This document shows, one piece after another, positions 10,501 to 21,400 of a DNA stretch of 64,000 nt (positions are counted from its first letter, which is position 1; every line of letters starts with the position of its first letter). The DNA is from Lepus europaeus (Eukaryota; Chordata; Mammalia; Lagomorpha; Leporidae). A program made the translations under genes and the position numbers. The DNA is taken from positions 2,727,024-2,791,023 of the forward strand of contig NC_084850.1 of the NCBI RefSeq assembly GCF_033115175.1, written 5' to 3'. The notes beneath the pieces are model-generated. The model worked only from the letters and a program-made list of their open reading frames with translations, searched no databases and was not told the origin of the DNA.

Positions 10501-12718
10501 ATCTGGCAAAGGGGCAGGTAAAAGGACAAAGCCACCAGAGGTTCCTGGCCTTTGGAGGCACTGTGGGTGGTGAGAAGGGAAATGTGCCATAGTTAAAAGC
10601 ATAGCAACTCACCCTGCCTGGCCCTTTCTTTACTATTCATGGGGCTGGATGTAGACACAGGTCTGCCACCACAGTAGCATTAAAACCCCCTGAGGGGCAA
10701 GTTTGTGGTGCAGTGGTTAAGTTGCTGTTTAGGATGCCCTCATCTCACATCGGAGTGCCTGGGTTAGAGTCCTCCCTGTGCTCTCCATCCATTTTACTAT
10801 TAATGGATACCCTTGGAGACAGCAGATGACAGCTCAAGTGGTTGGATCCCTGCCACCCACCTGGAAAACCAGGATGGAATTCTAGGCTCCTGGTGTCAGC
10901 ATGGTCCACTACTGGCTGTTGTGAGTGTTTGGAGAGTGAGCCAACAAATGGAAAATCTACCTGTCTGTCTGTCCCTCTCTCTCTTTCTATGTTTGTGTGT
11001 GTGTGTGTTTGCCATTAAAACAAAATGAAAATAAATAAATAAATATTTAATAATAAATAATAAAATAAATAAAATTAAAAGAAGAAATTCAACTGGGTTT
11101 TCCCAGGTAGCCCTTTGAGCCCCACAGGCTAGACATTGTTACTTGGTGCCCTTGCCGTCGCCGTCCTTGTCGCCTTTGCCATCTCCCTGCTGTGTCATCA
11201 CAGTCTGGAGCTCTGGTCCACGGAATCGCTCAAGGAACGAGTCAGGCCTGGGCTCCTCCTCTCGGAAGTTCCTGTTCGCCCACTGTCTGATGACCCCCAC
11301 CAGGCGGACGATCCTAGACATCACAGAGATAGAGAAAACATGAGCCAGAGAAGATCTGCACTGTTCAGGGATGCTGTGCCCCAAGAGCTCCCTGTCTGGT
11401 GAGGGAGATGGTAATCAGAGAGGGAAAGCTGCAAACAGGCATCATGAAATCGTAAGTGCTAAGAGCTGGGGTAGAGGGGCTGGTGCTGTGGCACGGAGGG
11501 TGAGGCCACCGCCTGCAGTGCCCGCGTCCCATATGGGTGCCGGTTCAAGTCCCAGCGGCTCCACTTCTGATCCAGCTCTCTGCTATGGCCTGGGAAAGCA
11601 GTAGAACATGGTCCAAGTGCTTGTGGCCCTGCACCCATGGGGGAGACCCAGAGGAGGCTCCTGGCTCCTAGCTTCAGATAGGCACAGCTCCGGCTGTTGC
11701 AGCCAATTGGGGAGTAAACCAGCATATGGAAGACCTCTCTCTCTCTCTCTCTCTGCCTCTCCTTCTCTCTCTGTGTAACTCTGATGTTCAAATAAATAGA
11801 TAAATCTTAAAAAAAAAAAAAAAGCTGGGGTAGAGGCCAGCACTAAGGACCTGGAATTCAGGCAGGGCCCCTCAGCAGCTCCACAAGGTGGGATTGTCCT
11901 AGGAAGACTTTCTGTTAATTGTGAAGAGAAAATAGGAGCTCTTTGGAGCAATACAGAGGTTGTGTTAAGGCATAACAGACCAGGGTAAAGGTTGTGTCTG
12001 GCTTCCTGATTTCTCTATGGAGCCTACCACCCCAGGCTAGAGACCTTGGCCTCACTACCTAGGCCTCTCTGCTAGGAAGGACGCCACCTTGCCTCCTCTA
12101 ATGTCAAGATAGACAAACATGAAGGAAAGCCTCCCCTGGCTATTCTGAGCTTGCCCTACAAGAGCTGTGGGAGTTGCTTAGGCCTCCAGAGGCAAGAGTT
12201 GAATGAGGACAGCACTGACAATGCTCCATGGAGGCCTTATGGAAACACCTACTGTGGACAAGAGGAGGTGGACCATGCTAACTACCCCGGCAGAGTCCAT
12301 GTGCTGAAGGGGTGAGCATCATGGTAGTGGGGGGGACTCACCTGCGGAAGCCACCCCTTCGCTGCTGTGGGGCATCCATCTCTGCCAGCCTCTGTAGTTC
12401 TGAGGAGGTGTCATCATCAGCTGCAGACTGTGGCCTACAGAGAAAGAGTTGACCCAGGGTTCTCTGGTCATGCCCTGTCTTCCTTCTAGGCACATGCTAG
12501 ATATCCCATGTTCCCTGTTTAGGATGTCTGGACCCAGACATTGAGGAGCTGGAAGGAAGTAGCACCCTCTGGGCCATTCCTAGAACCACCCAGCCTCAGT
12601 GGACTCACCTGCTTCTGGTCCTGCTTTCATCTTTGCCGTTGGCTTTGATGGTAGTGGGTACATGATGGTTGTGATTATTAGCTGGGGAACTCTTCACACC
12701 ATTGGATTTTTCAGTCAT
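6112..12718 (-). CDS. CNGA2: Cyclic-nucleotide-gated channel alpha 2, complete spliced coding region (6 coding exons)
   Basis: Principal subunit of the olfactory cyclic-nucleotide-gated cation channel. It sits in the plasma membrane of olfactory cilia and opens on cAMP or cGMP binding after odorant receptor signalling. The joined exons (12718-12609, 12434-12342, 11313-11143, 9735-9628, 7921-7815, 7517-6112) give 1,995 nt, 664 residues plus stop, the same length as I recall for the human protein. Visible in order: hydrophilic N-terminus with a basic-hydrophobic calmodulin-type segment beginning FRRIVRLVG (about 66-84), six membrane segments, a pore loop with TIGETPP and Glu340, a C-linker, a cyclic-nucleotide-binding domain (about 453-570) with FGEIS and RRTANI, a coiled coil (about 598-625) and the end SDGMNSPEP. 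All five introns are GT-AG and the frame is intact, so the gene looks functional. Identification is by recognised sequence and by the PRRG3-FATE1-CNGA2 order. Confidence 0.98.
7815..7921 (-). CDS. CNGA2: CNGA2 fifth coding exon (membrane segment S2)
   Basis: Acceptor 'gtcctcctgcag', donor gtgagt. It encodes [19 protein letters not shown] and the S2 helix up to FIRLRTG. The frame joins both neighbours exactly. Confidence 0.95.
8900..9005 (+). repeat. Short tandem duplication with a (CCCTAG)n telomere-like run
   Basis: Within a CNGA2 intron. Five tandem TAGCCC units at about 8932-8958 lie between two copies of a segment 'gagcagacacc...tgttactyaccacttagccct'. Confidence 0.85.
9008..9065 (+). 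repeat. L2/MIR-type 3' end
   Basis: 'cagtaggtgctcagacaaatcc..gttgaatgaatga' is the conserved 3' end of old mammalian LINE2/MIR elements. Intronic in CNGA2. Confidence 0.6.
9628..9735 (-). CDS. CNGA2: CNGA2 fourth coding exon (membrane segment S1)
   Basis: Acceptor 'tctgtctcctcag', donor gtgagc. It encodes [18 protein letters not shown] followed by hydrophobic S1 ([17 protein letters not shown]), ending in phase 2. Confidence 0.95.
10690..11085 (+). repeat. Old, diverged C-type SINE
   Basis: Head 'gtttgtggtgcagtggttaag', middle 'gtgagccaacaaatggaaaatc', CT/GT tract and an AAATAAAT tail. It is longer and more diverged than the other copies. Intronic in CNGA2. Confidence 0.75.
11143..11313 (-). 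CDS. CNGA2: CNGA2 third coding exon
   Basis: Acceptor 'gtgatgtctag', donor gtaaca (the weakest of the set). It encodes the rest of the calmodulin-type helix ([11 protein letters not shown]), the conserved [18 protein letters not shown] block and a Lys/Asp/Gly-rich linker before the first membrane segment. Confidence 0.95.
11478..11822 (+). repeat. C SINE, full length
   Basis: Flanked by a perfect 14-bp duplication agctggggtagagg (11464-11477 and 11823-11836). Lies in the CNGA2 intron just upstream of the IVRLVG exon. Confidence 0.95.
12342..12434 (-). CDS. CNGA2: CNGA2 second coding exon
   Basis: Preceded by a 'tttctctgtag' acceptor and followed by gtgagt. It encodes an acidic stretch ([16 protein letters not shown]) and ends within the GGFRR start of the calmodulin-binding helix. 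Phase 2 at both ends agrees with the neighbouring exons. Confidence 0.94.
12609..12718 (-). CDS. CNGA2: CNGA2 first coding exon
   Basis: Begins ATG-ACT-GAA-AAA ([11 protein letters not shown]) and ends in phase 2 before a consensus gtgagt donor. The encoded residues 1-36 are polar and rich in Asn/His. The exon itself appears to start near 12744, after a 'ctgactggcag' acceptor, leaving 26 nt of leader before this ATG. That leader has no stop in frame, so an upstream exon could extend the N-terminus. Confidence 0.93.
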
Positions 12719-13007
12719 CCTCCATGTATGACCAGGACTTTCACCTGCCAGTCAGAGGGCCAAGAGGAATGTCACAGAGGCCCCTGGCACCCTTAGATGT
12801 CAGGGTGAGAATAGAACCAAGGCCTGTCTGGCAAATCTCAGCACATCCAGGGTCTGTATGGCATTGCAGGGCAATAAGATTTGGCATTGCAGGGCAATAG
12901 GATTTGGCATTGCCAGGAATCCTAGCACCAAGAAAATGTTAGTACTTCCCCCACCCTGATACATAATTTAAAGTGAAAAGAGTGCTAAGCTACAAAATGT
13001 GATTTTG

Positions 13008-13339
13008 GCCGGCGCCGTGGCTCAACAGGCTAATCCTCCACCTTGCGGCGCCGGCACACCGGGTTCTAGTCCCGGTTGGGGCACCGGTCCTGTCCCAGTT
13101 GCCCCTCTTCCAGGCCAGCTCTCTGCTGTGGCCAGGGAGTGCAGTGGAGGATGGCCCAAGTCCTTGGGTCCTGCACCCCATGGGAGACCAGGAGACGCAC
13201 CTGGCTCCTGCCATTGGAACAGCGCGGTGCGCCGGCCGCAGCGCGCTACCGCGGCGGCCATTGGAGGGTGAACCAACGGCAAAAGGAAGACCTTTCTCTC
13301 TGTCTCTCTCTCTCACTGTCCACTCTGCCTGTCAAAAAA
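13008..13339 (+). repeat. C SINE, young and full length
   Basis: Starts gccggcgccgtggctca and keeps many CpGs. Flanked by the perfect 14-bp duplication aaaatgtgattttg (12994-13007 and 13340-13353). Lies just upstream of the CNGA2 coding exons. Confidence 0.97.
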
Positions 13340-15370
13340 AAAATGTGATTTTGTTCTTTTACCCACTGAAAATTTTTGACAAATTAATCATCCAAGCTAA
13401 AATCAAACAAATCAAATATCTGCTTAACTCGTTTTTTTCAGTGTCCTTGCTTTGCTGACTGACCTCTTTCCTGAGGAGCATGAACTTTGAAGCAGACTTA
13501 GGTAAGGAGAAACCAAGAGCAAAGGGGTAGGGAGAAGCTTCTTTGGGTCAAAGAGACACATGACCTCTCATGCAATAGGGGTTAGGGGTCATGGTTGGTT
13601 TGGAGGTCTCCACAGCATAAGTATGTGCTATACATTTGCAAAGCAAGGGCAATGGGTTAAATGGTTAGCTGGTTGGTTGATTGTTGGTTGGGAGGTTGGT
13701 TCGGTTTAGCTTGGATAGTTTGGTTGTGAGGACTCACTCTTCTGGGTTGTGGAGAACCTCAAAAGGCTAAGCATGAGAGTGATCAAATAAGCATTCTGTT
13801 ATTTCAGAAGGATCTGTCTGGCTGCTCTGTGAAACCTGGATTTGAGCAACGGTGGAGGTATCTAGCAGGGAAGAGACCAGAGACAAGGGTGCTGATGGAA
13901 CCTAAGACAAGATGGCAGGAGAAAAGATGGAACTTCAATATGGATTAGGTGCAAGGAGTGAAGAAGAGCATATGGATGGGATTGTACAGGAAAAGGAGAC
14001 AGAGGGAGGGCCCAAGACAGAGTCCTGGATAATCACAACATCAAAGGATTGAGCAGAGTAGGAGGTGTCCCACAATATAGATCAACAAGGAACAACCTGG
14101 GAGCCAATTGTCTAGAAAAGAAACAGGGGGTTGTGCCCCAGAGTATCTCTTGCAACAAAGTCAGGGAGGCTTGGGCAGGCTATCCTCAGAGAAGCAGTTA
14201 TCTACTGGTGTTAGTCTGCAGACCCCACCCCCAATTTCCCATGGTTCCTGCTGATAGACGCTGTGCCTGCAGTGCCCCTCCTCTACAATTTGTTCCAGCT
14301 TCTGAAGCTGTCACCATGGTGATGGCAGACACGTCAAACAGTCTCAGAGATGCTCATCTGGCACTCTCTGTGGGATTATGACACCAGGATGCTAATGAGG
14401 ACACTTAAGGGAAAAGAACCAGCATCTCTGAGTCCCTGCTTGGACCCTGGAGGCAGTAGACCATGGAGACAGAAAGTTTCAGACAATGAAAACAAAGCCC
14501 AGGTTTCTTGTACCAATTAGCTTTAGGACTGACCTGGAAAAGGTGGTACAAAGCTAAAGCTTACAGACCAAGAGGGGCTGTAACACAGGACTAGGCCAAC
14601 TCTGGGACACTTCACACATTTATGCCCTCTTGTAGCTTGTGGCACCAACAGGAATTCCTCCCCTGCAATCTCTGATCCTTCTCTGCCAGGAGTAGCCACT
14701 CCACACACTGAGCCACACAGTCTCCCTCATCAGACTACCTCTCAAGCTACTTGCTGGGAACAAGGGCAAGCATCTATCCCTTGCCTTGCCTTGTCTTGCC
14801 TTGCCTAACCAACAGTTAGGGTACTGGTTCTCCTGTGCATGCTGTTTCCAAGAAACTTTATCAAGTCCCAAGGCTTCAGTTACCATTAAGTCCCATATCA
14901 CACTCCAGCCCAGACATCTTTCTCAAGCTCTCCACTGCTATTTCCAACTGCCTATTAGACATATCCTTTGAGGCACCTCACACCTTCAAACTCAGTGTAG
15001 CTAAAATTAACCTTGACCCCTTTACCTACGAATCAGCCTCTCTTCCAACCTACCCACCTCATAGAGGGACCTTCCCTTCTCCCAATCATTCAATCTAGAA
15101 ATCTGGTGTAAACTGTAGCCCCTTGTTTCCCTCATCACATCCAAGTAGCATGTGTTCTGAACAGTGTCAAGGACTTGTCCATCCATTTTTCTCTATCATT
15201 AGGGCCCTGAATCCATCTCAAACCTTCACCTAGAGAGACAGCATTCACTGGGGAGTCTGAACTGGAGACGGGCAAATGGACATAGGTGTTAAAGTTATCT
15301 AAGGGATGAACCTACTGCCCATTGCTTGAGAAGAGAGAAGAGGGATGACATTAGAGTTCTGGGGATATCC
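13340..15370. other. Intergenic, no recognised gene
   Basis: Contains a degenerate TTGG-rich stretch (about 13590-13735), an ancient dispersed repeat (about 13850-14060) and a (TTGCC)n run near 14780-14810. Any noncoding first exon of CNGA2 should lie here, but none could be identified. Confidence 0.4.
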
Positions 15371-15374
15371 CAGA

Positions 15375-15597
15375 TGCTCCTCTTCTGATCCACCTTTTGG
15401 TATGGCCTAGGAAAGCAGCAGAAGATGGCCCAAGTGTTGGACCCCTGTACCCACATGGGAGAGTCAAAGGAAGCTCCCGGCTCCAGCCATTGCAGCCATT
15501 TGGGGAGTGAACCAGTAGAGGGAAGACCTTTCTCTGTCTCTCCCTCTCTCTATCTGCAACTCTGCCTCTCAAATAAATAAATAAAATCTTTTTAAAA
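15375..15597 (+). repeat. C SINE, 5'-truncated
   Basis: Starts inside the element (ctcctcttctgatccacc) and runs to AAATAAATAAATAAAATC. Confidence 0.85.
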
Positions 15598-16449
15598 AGT
15601 GTATGGGGGATGATTCCCTTAGAATATGGATATAGACATCAAAGCCAGTGAGCGAAGGGGAAATTTAGTCAAACAGCCAAGATTAGAAGTTTTGTTTTAT
15701 AGTTCATTCAAGGTTGGCTGCTGCTCAGTTCTCTTCTACTCACTCATCTATTCTGTGCACATGCCCCAGGCACCTATTAAAGGCCCGTCTTGTGCTGGGT
15801 TACAGAAGAGGGTCTGACAGTCCCTGATTTCAGTGTTGCTTCCACTAAGAAACAGACAGCCAAGAACACAATTCTTCCTTAGTGTCACTTCTATGTTTGC
15901 ATTCCATTCTATTTCACAGCAGCTTCTGGAACAGTTTATCCACTTTTTCCTTCTTGAAAGAATGAATTCTGCTCTCCACACCATCCTCCTAACTCATTAA
16001 CCCTCCTCTTCCCCAACTGTAAAGACAGAAGTGTCCCAAACTCAATTCTTGGATGGAGCCTATGTCTTTTCTCTCTTCATCATTTCCTCCCCCAGTGTCA
16101 TGGCATTAAATACTCCTGGATGCTGATGACTTGCAAATGTATGCTACTAGCCCAGCTGCTCTTCTGAACCCATTTGCAGCCCTGATATAACCACTTGGGT
16201 TTTGAGTATACATCTCAAGCTCAATGTGTCCAAAATAGAGCACTTCATATTCTCCAAACCATATCCTCCCATACTCATCTGTGTCTTAGCGAAGGCAACA
16301 ACATTTTCCCAATTACTAGGTCAAAATCATTTATGTCATCTTTGCCTCCTCTCTTTCTTTCATATTCTACACACCCTACAGATCAAAACATACTCATGTC
16401 CACTTACTTCTCAACATCTCCACCAATACCACTTTCTTTTATCATGAAA

Positions 16450-16950
16450 TCATAAATTTTATGGTATCACAATAGACTATAAATTCATAGTGGTGTTTCA
16501 TGACATCACAATTGATTACTGCATCACAATTTTGGGTTTATGACATTGCAATGTCTTTGTGACATCAAATGAATTTTATTATGACATCACAATGTTAGGT
16601 TTATGTTACCACAATGGTGGATGGTTTATCACATAGAAATTAATTACAACATCTCAAGGGTTTTCATGGCATCACAATGGCAGGATTACGACATCATAAT
16701 TGTTTATAACATCACAATGATTTCTATGACATTAGAATTGATTATGATGTCTCAATGGTTTCATGACACCACAATTGATTATAACATACAAAGGTGGCTT
16801 ATGATATCACAATGGTATGTAAATAGCATCACAATTAATATAATGTCACAGTGGTACAGTTATGATGTCCCAATGGCTTTTATGAGTTTTTCAATTGATT
16901 ACGACATCTCAGGAAATTTTATGACATCACAGTTGATTATATGGGAGCCT
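16450..16950 (+). repeat. Diverged tandem array, ~20-bp period, TGACATCA-rich
   Basis: About 22 degenerate units alternating 'atgacatcacaattgatt' and 'atgacatcacaatggttt'. Several units keep an exact TGACATCA, one base from the CRE consensus. An open frame on the plus strand (16603-17076) is made of the repeat and is not taken as a gene. Confidence 0.85.
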
Positions 16951-18230
16951 GGTATCTGTGCTCAAGGTCAAGCCGTCCAGTCAGGCCATAGCAGCATTGT
17001 ATATATCTGCTCCTCCTCCACCCACCAGAGCAGCTGGCTCTCTCTAACACAAACACCTTTATGGTTGCTACTCTAAGGAGGTTGAGAGATGCACAGGGCA
17101 ATATGTGCACCGTCTTTGCCCTGCTGCACTTGGAGACTCTACTTGGCCCCCACCCACATGCTCCAAGTGAGCCAGGCCAGGTTTGAACTCCTGTCAAGAG
17201 TGGGGTCGAGGACCCCAGGGTCTTATGTTGCAATGGACACTCATACAACAGGCGCCTCCCTCGCCTGTAGAGGTCTACATATTCCCACCAATATCATTTT
17301 CATTTTTGCTATCATCTTTTCTCAATACCTGGCCCATGTTAAGTGCCTAATAAATAAGTATTGAATGAAAATCTATGAATGGTTCCTGAACTTTCTGAAG
17401 TCCGTTACTCCCTCTCTTTACTTTTCAGAACTCTGCATGGGTCCCTGCTACATTAATTAGTTGATTTTAAAGGAACATAAGACATTTCTCTTGGCCAAAG
17501 TGAAGTAACAGGGTCACATACACCCTCCAGAATGAAATAACCAAACATAAAAAAATGAAATAATAATTTTCAAGATTCTAAACATTAGGCAACAAAGAAG
17601 AGTTATCCCTAAGAGACAGGAAATAAATGCACTGACCCTGAGATTGCATCCAGATTACTACCGTGTGAGAGTTTGCAGGCCATTTCAAAGAAGGGAAGTG
17701 TAGCTGGAGCCTAGTGGATTCCCTGGGTTGAGGAGACATAACAGAGAATCCAAGGAGACCAAAGCAGCTTGAGTTTACAGGAGAGCATACTACACAGCTA
17801 ACATCTTCAGAGAGAGAGAGAGAAAGAGCGCTCTGGAGATCTGCAGAGGGTCCATCTAAAGCACTCACACCAATGAAGAAGCAATTCATGGCTAAAGAAA
17901 GAACCAACCCCTAAAATTAGACATGACAGTCCTCAGTTCTCACCAGCCAGGCAAGAAAACCTAGTGATTCATGAGATATTGAGAAGAATACCCACAAGGG
18001 TCTTGCCTCCATATATAGGAGTAATTTGTCCTTAAACTAAACACTATTCTACTCCCACTGAAAAATATTAAAAACACCCAACAGGGTAAAATTTACAATG
18101 TGTGGCATGCACTCAAAAGTTATCAGGAATGCAAATAATTTCTCCATGATGAAATAATTTCTCCAAAATTAACCCTAGAATTGACATCAGTATAAAATTA
18201 GCAGACAAGGATATGGTATCAATGCCATAT
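16951..18230. other. Intergenic, no recognised gene
   Basis: An L2/MIR-like 3' end is visible near 17320-17370 (gtgcctaataaataagtattgaatg). Otherwise nothing was recognised. Confidence 0.4.
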
Positions 18231-18231
18231 G

Positions 18232-18420
18232 CCGGGCAGTGCAGTGGTACAGTAGGTTAATCCTCCACCGGTGGTGCTGGCATCCCATATGGGCACCAAT
18301 TCTAGTCCTGGTTGCTCCACTTCTGATCCAGCTCTCTGCTATGGCCTGGGAAAACAGTGGAGGATAGCCCAAGTGCTTAGGCCCCTGTACCCATGTGGGA
18401 GACCCGGAAGAAGCTGTTGG
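18232..18420 (+). repeat. C SINE, 3'-truncated
   Basis: Head to 'gggagacccggaagaagctg', then the match stops abruptly with no A-tail. Confidence 0.85.
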
Positions 18421-21400
18421 CCATAGACCCCTCTGCTAAGCTTCAGATGTCACTTCCAACTTCCACTGGACATTCCTCGCTGGCTGCGGTTGGAAAGCTG
18501 CACAGCTGCACATCATTTCATCATCACCATCCACTCTTGGACAGACAGACATTTCTAACAGACTTCAGAGCCTCTTCTTCTGGCCTTGAGGCTAGTTTAA
18601 TAGTCACACATTTCCATGGAGAGCACGCCCAGGCTCATTTTCCCTGTCCTCAGCGTCCTGCGCAGTTTCCCAGGTCCTGGGGTGAAACCTCTATCCAGAC
18701 CATGCCACCCTTTTTGCTGGCATCAAAGTCCCACCATGTGCAGGCACCAGGGTATGTGCTGCCTGAGGGTAGGTGTCAGTGTCTCCATTGTTCTGCACTG
18801 CACTGCACCCCTACCCAGCACTGCACTGGCCCCTGGAAAGCACTGCATCCAAATGGTGGAAGGGAGGGAGGGAGGGAGACATAAAGGCTGGAACTTGTTC
18901 TGAGTTCTGATGACTCTCAGGAGACAGAACTCATAAGAGCTGACTGCTGAGCCTAAAGCAGTGGGTAGAAGAGAGGGGCTCCAGTGGATCATCTTGGGGG
19001 GGGTGGGCTCAGTGTGCCTTCAAAGTGACGTCCCTGCTGCATTTACAGTTCTACTCACCCTAGATTTAGGTTTAAGTTCATACCCTGTCAACTCAGAGAT
19101 TTTCCACATGGTTGGGAACAGATCTCTTCCATGACTGATAGCCCAGATAGACTCCAAGTTTTAGCCAGAAAACAGTCCCCCAGATACCCAGTTCTAGCCA
19201 TTGCACTGGGGAAAGGCCTGAGCAGCCAGCGGAGTATGACACGAAAGGAGGGATCACAGTCACACCATGGGTGAATATGGTAATAAGGGCAGGCAGGTGG
19301 GGAAGTGGGGAGGCGAGCAGCTATTACCTAGAGACTCAGGGAAGTAGGTCTCACTCAGGGAATGGTGAGCACATGACGTAAGGTAACTCATTAACCTCAC
19401 GACAACCTCACAAGGCTGATGCTGTTATTATCTGCATTGCACAAATTCACATCTAAACACTCTGGCTCTGAAAGCACAGGTGAATGGGGGCATGAGTATC
19501 AAGGGAACAGTTAGGGTAAGAACTGCACCAAGAACAGTGAGCTCTGGGGCTTATGAAGCTGCCTTGACCTGGCATACGCCAGCCCTTGGAGGGAGAGTCA
19601 TACGGAGCTCAGCTGAGGGAAGGAATGCTGCAGGAGCTGAGGTGGGGGGAGAACGTGCCTGGCATGCTGAGTCACCATTGGCTGTCACTAGCCACCCCAA
19701 TGTCAAGCTCCAGACTGGCGCCCCCAAAAACTCTTTGTAGGATGAACGAAACATCCAACAGGACACAGAGGGCAGGACTTTGCCCAGTAGACCTGGCAAG
19801 CTCCTGTGGTTGGTCTTGGACAACGGGCAGGAGCTCCCAGTGTGGACACCATGATATCAAAAACTTGGCATGTTCGGGCCATCTTTGCCGAAGTCTTTGT
19901 CTCTTTACAAAGATGGGGGTGGGGCAGTATACCTGGTATCGGTCACGCATCGTCCTTACCCCAGGGGAGGACTCCCTCAGGAGGCATCCCACAACAGGCT
20001 GGATTCTAGTGAGTGTAACTAAACCTCCTGCCCTCACTGAGAAGCCCCTTTTGAGCTCCACGTCCCCAGGTGCCTACAGGATCTCACTATCACTGGGGGA
20101 AGCCAGGGAGCCCCTGAACTCCACATGGTCCAAACTGACATGACCTGCTGCCCCTCAGCCCCAAATCCAATCTCCCCAGTGGCTTACCCTGAGAAAGGCT
20201 CATCGCTCCCCACATGTGCTTAATTCAGAAACCCAGGAGTCAACCTTGATATCTCCCACTCCATCCCCATCCATCCTGACAGCTGCCTCCCTAGGTCCTG
20301 CCTAAATGCTATCACAGACTTTGGCCTCACTATTTCTCTGCCTTGGAATCCCAGCCCTGCCTTTTCCCTAACTTCCACACCACATGGGCTAGTTCCTTGG
20401 TTCAATGCCTGGGTCTGTATGTCACACCCACTTCCAAAACCCGTGAACAAAAATTTCATCATACAAAAAGTTTATAAGGCGGGGACTTGCCTATTTTGCT
20501 TAGTCACTACTTCTTAGAGCCTAGCCCAAGAGCGAGCACATAATAGGTGCTTGATACATATTTGGAAAATGAATGAATAGATAAATGGATGAATGGATGA
20601 ATGTATTCTCTGAACTTGTCCTGCACTTTCCCAAATCGACACCTTGTTTCCTGTTCACTACTTCCTAGTTTATTTCTGTTACAGATGTATCACCTCCTGA
20701 CAATGAACTATGAATAGAGGATCACATCTATGTAAGCAGGAACCATGTTGCCTTGTTCCTTGCTGGGTTCTCAATATTTAAAATAACATTAGGTATTTGT
20801 TTACTGGATGGAGGGATAATTTATACAATAAATTCCAAACTGCCCGTGGGCATTCAAACTCCTTCAAGATCTTCCTAGACCTAACTTTCAGCTTCACTTC
20901 CTGTGAGAGTTTTTCATTGCTGAAGCGTAGTGGGAGTGTGGCCAGGGCTGGTTCTGGCCATCCTGAGCCTATTGTGATACCTGAGGACCATCCAGATACA
21001 CACCTTGCCTGCCACAGATGAGGCTGTGTTCAAAGCACTTGTATGTTCCCAGTTCAAACTTTCAGTATACCTCTCTCTGGAAAGGATGCTCACTGACAAA
21101 TGGTATTAAGGGATAGAGGTGCTCAGATGTGCAGAAGGAAGTGAGCAGGGCCCTAGCCACTGGCAGGAGGTCTAGTGATGAAGCTGTCCCAATGCTAGCT
21201 GCCCCTTCTGGCTGCAGGGTGACATAGGCAGAGCTCGCACCTGCTGGTCCGGTCTCAAGCTCAGCTGGAAGGCCAGAACAGGGTGCCAGGCTTGATGGAG
21301 CTCTAGATTAAATTCTGCCCTGCTCCAGACCTACCACCTGGCTGCAGAATCTGCCCTCAACCAGACATTCAAAGAGCTCCCTTGCAGATGCAGTTGCCCA

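Noticed and set aside
16603-17076. 157-codon frame across the TGACATCA array
   Set aside because: It is the tandem repeat translated (recurrent Ile/Tyr/Met/Ser) and not protein-like.
19672-20061. Minus-strand frame of 129 codons in the CNGA2-FATE1 interval
   Set aside because: No family recognised; plus-strand frames of similar length occupy the same bases.
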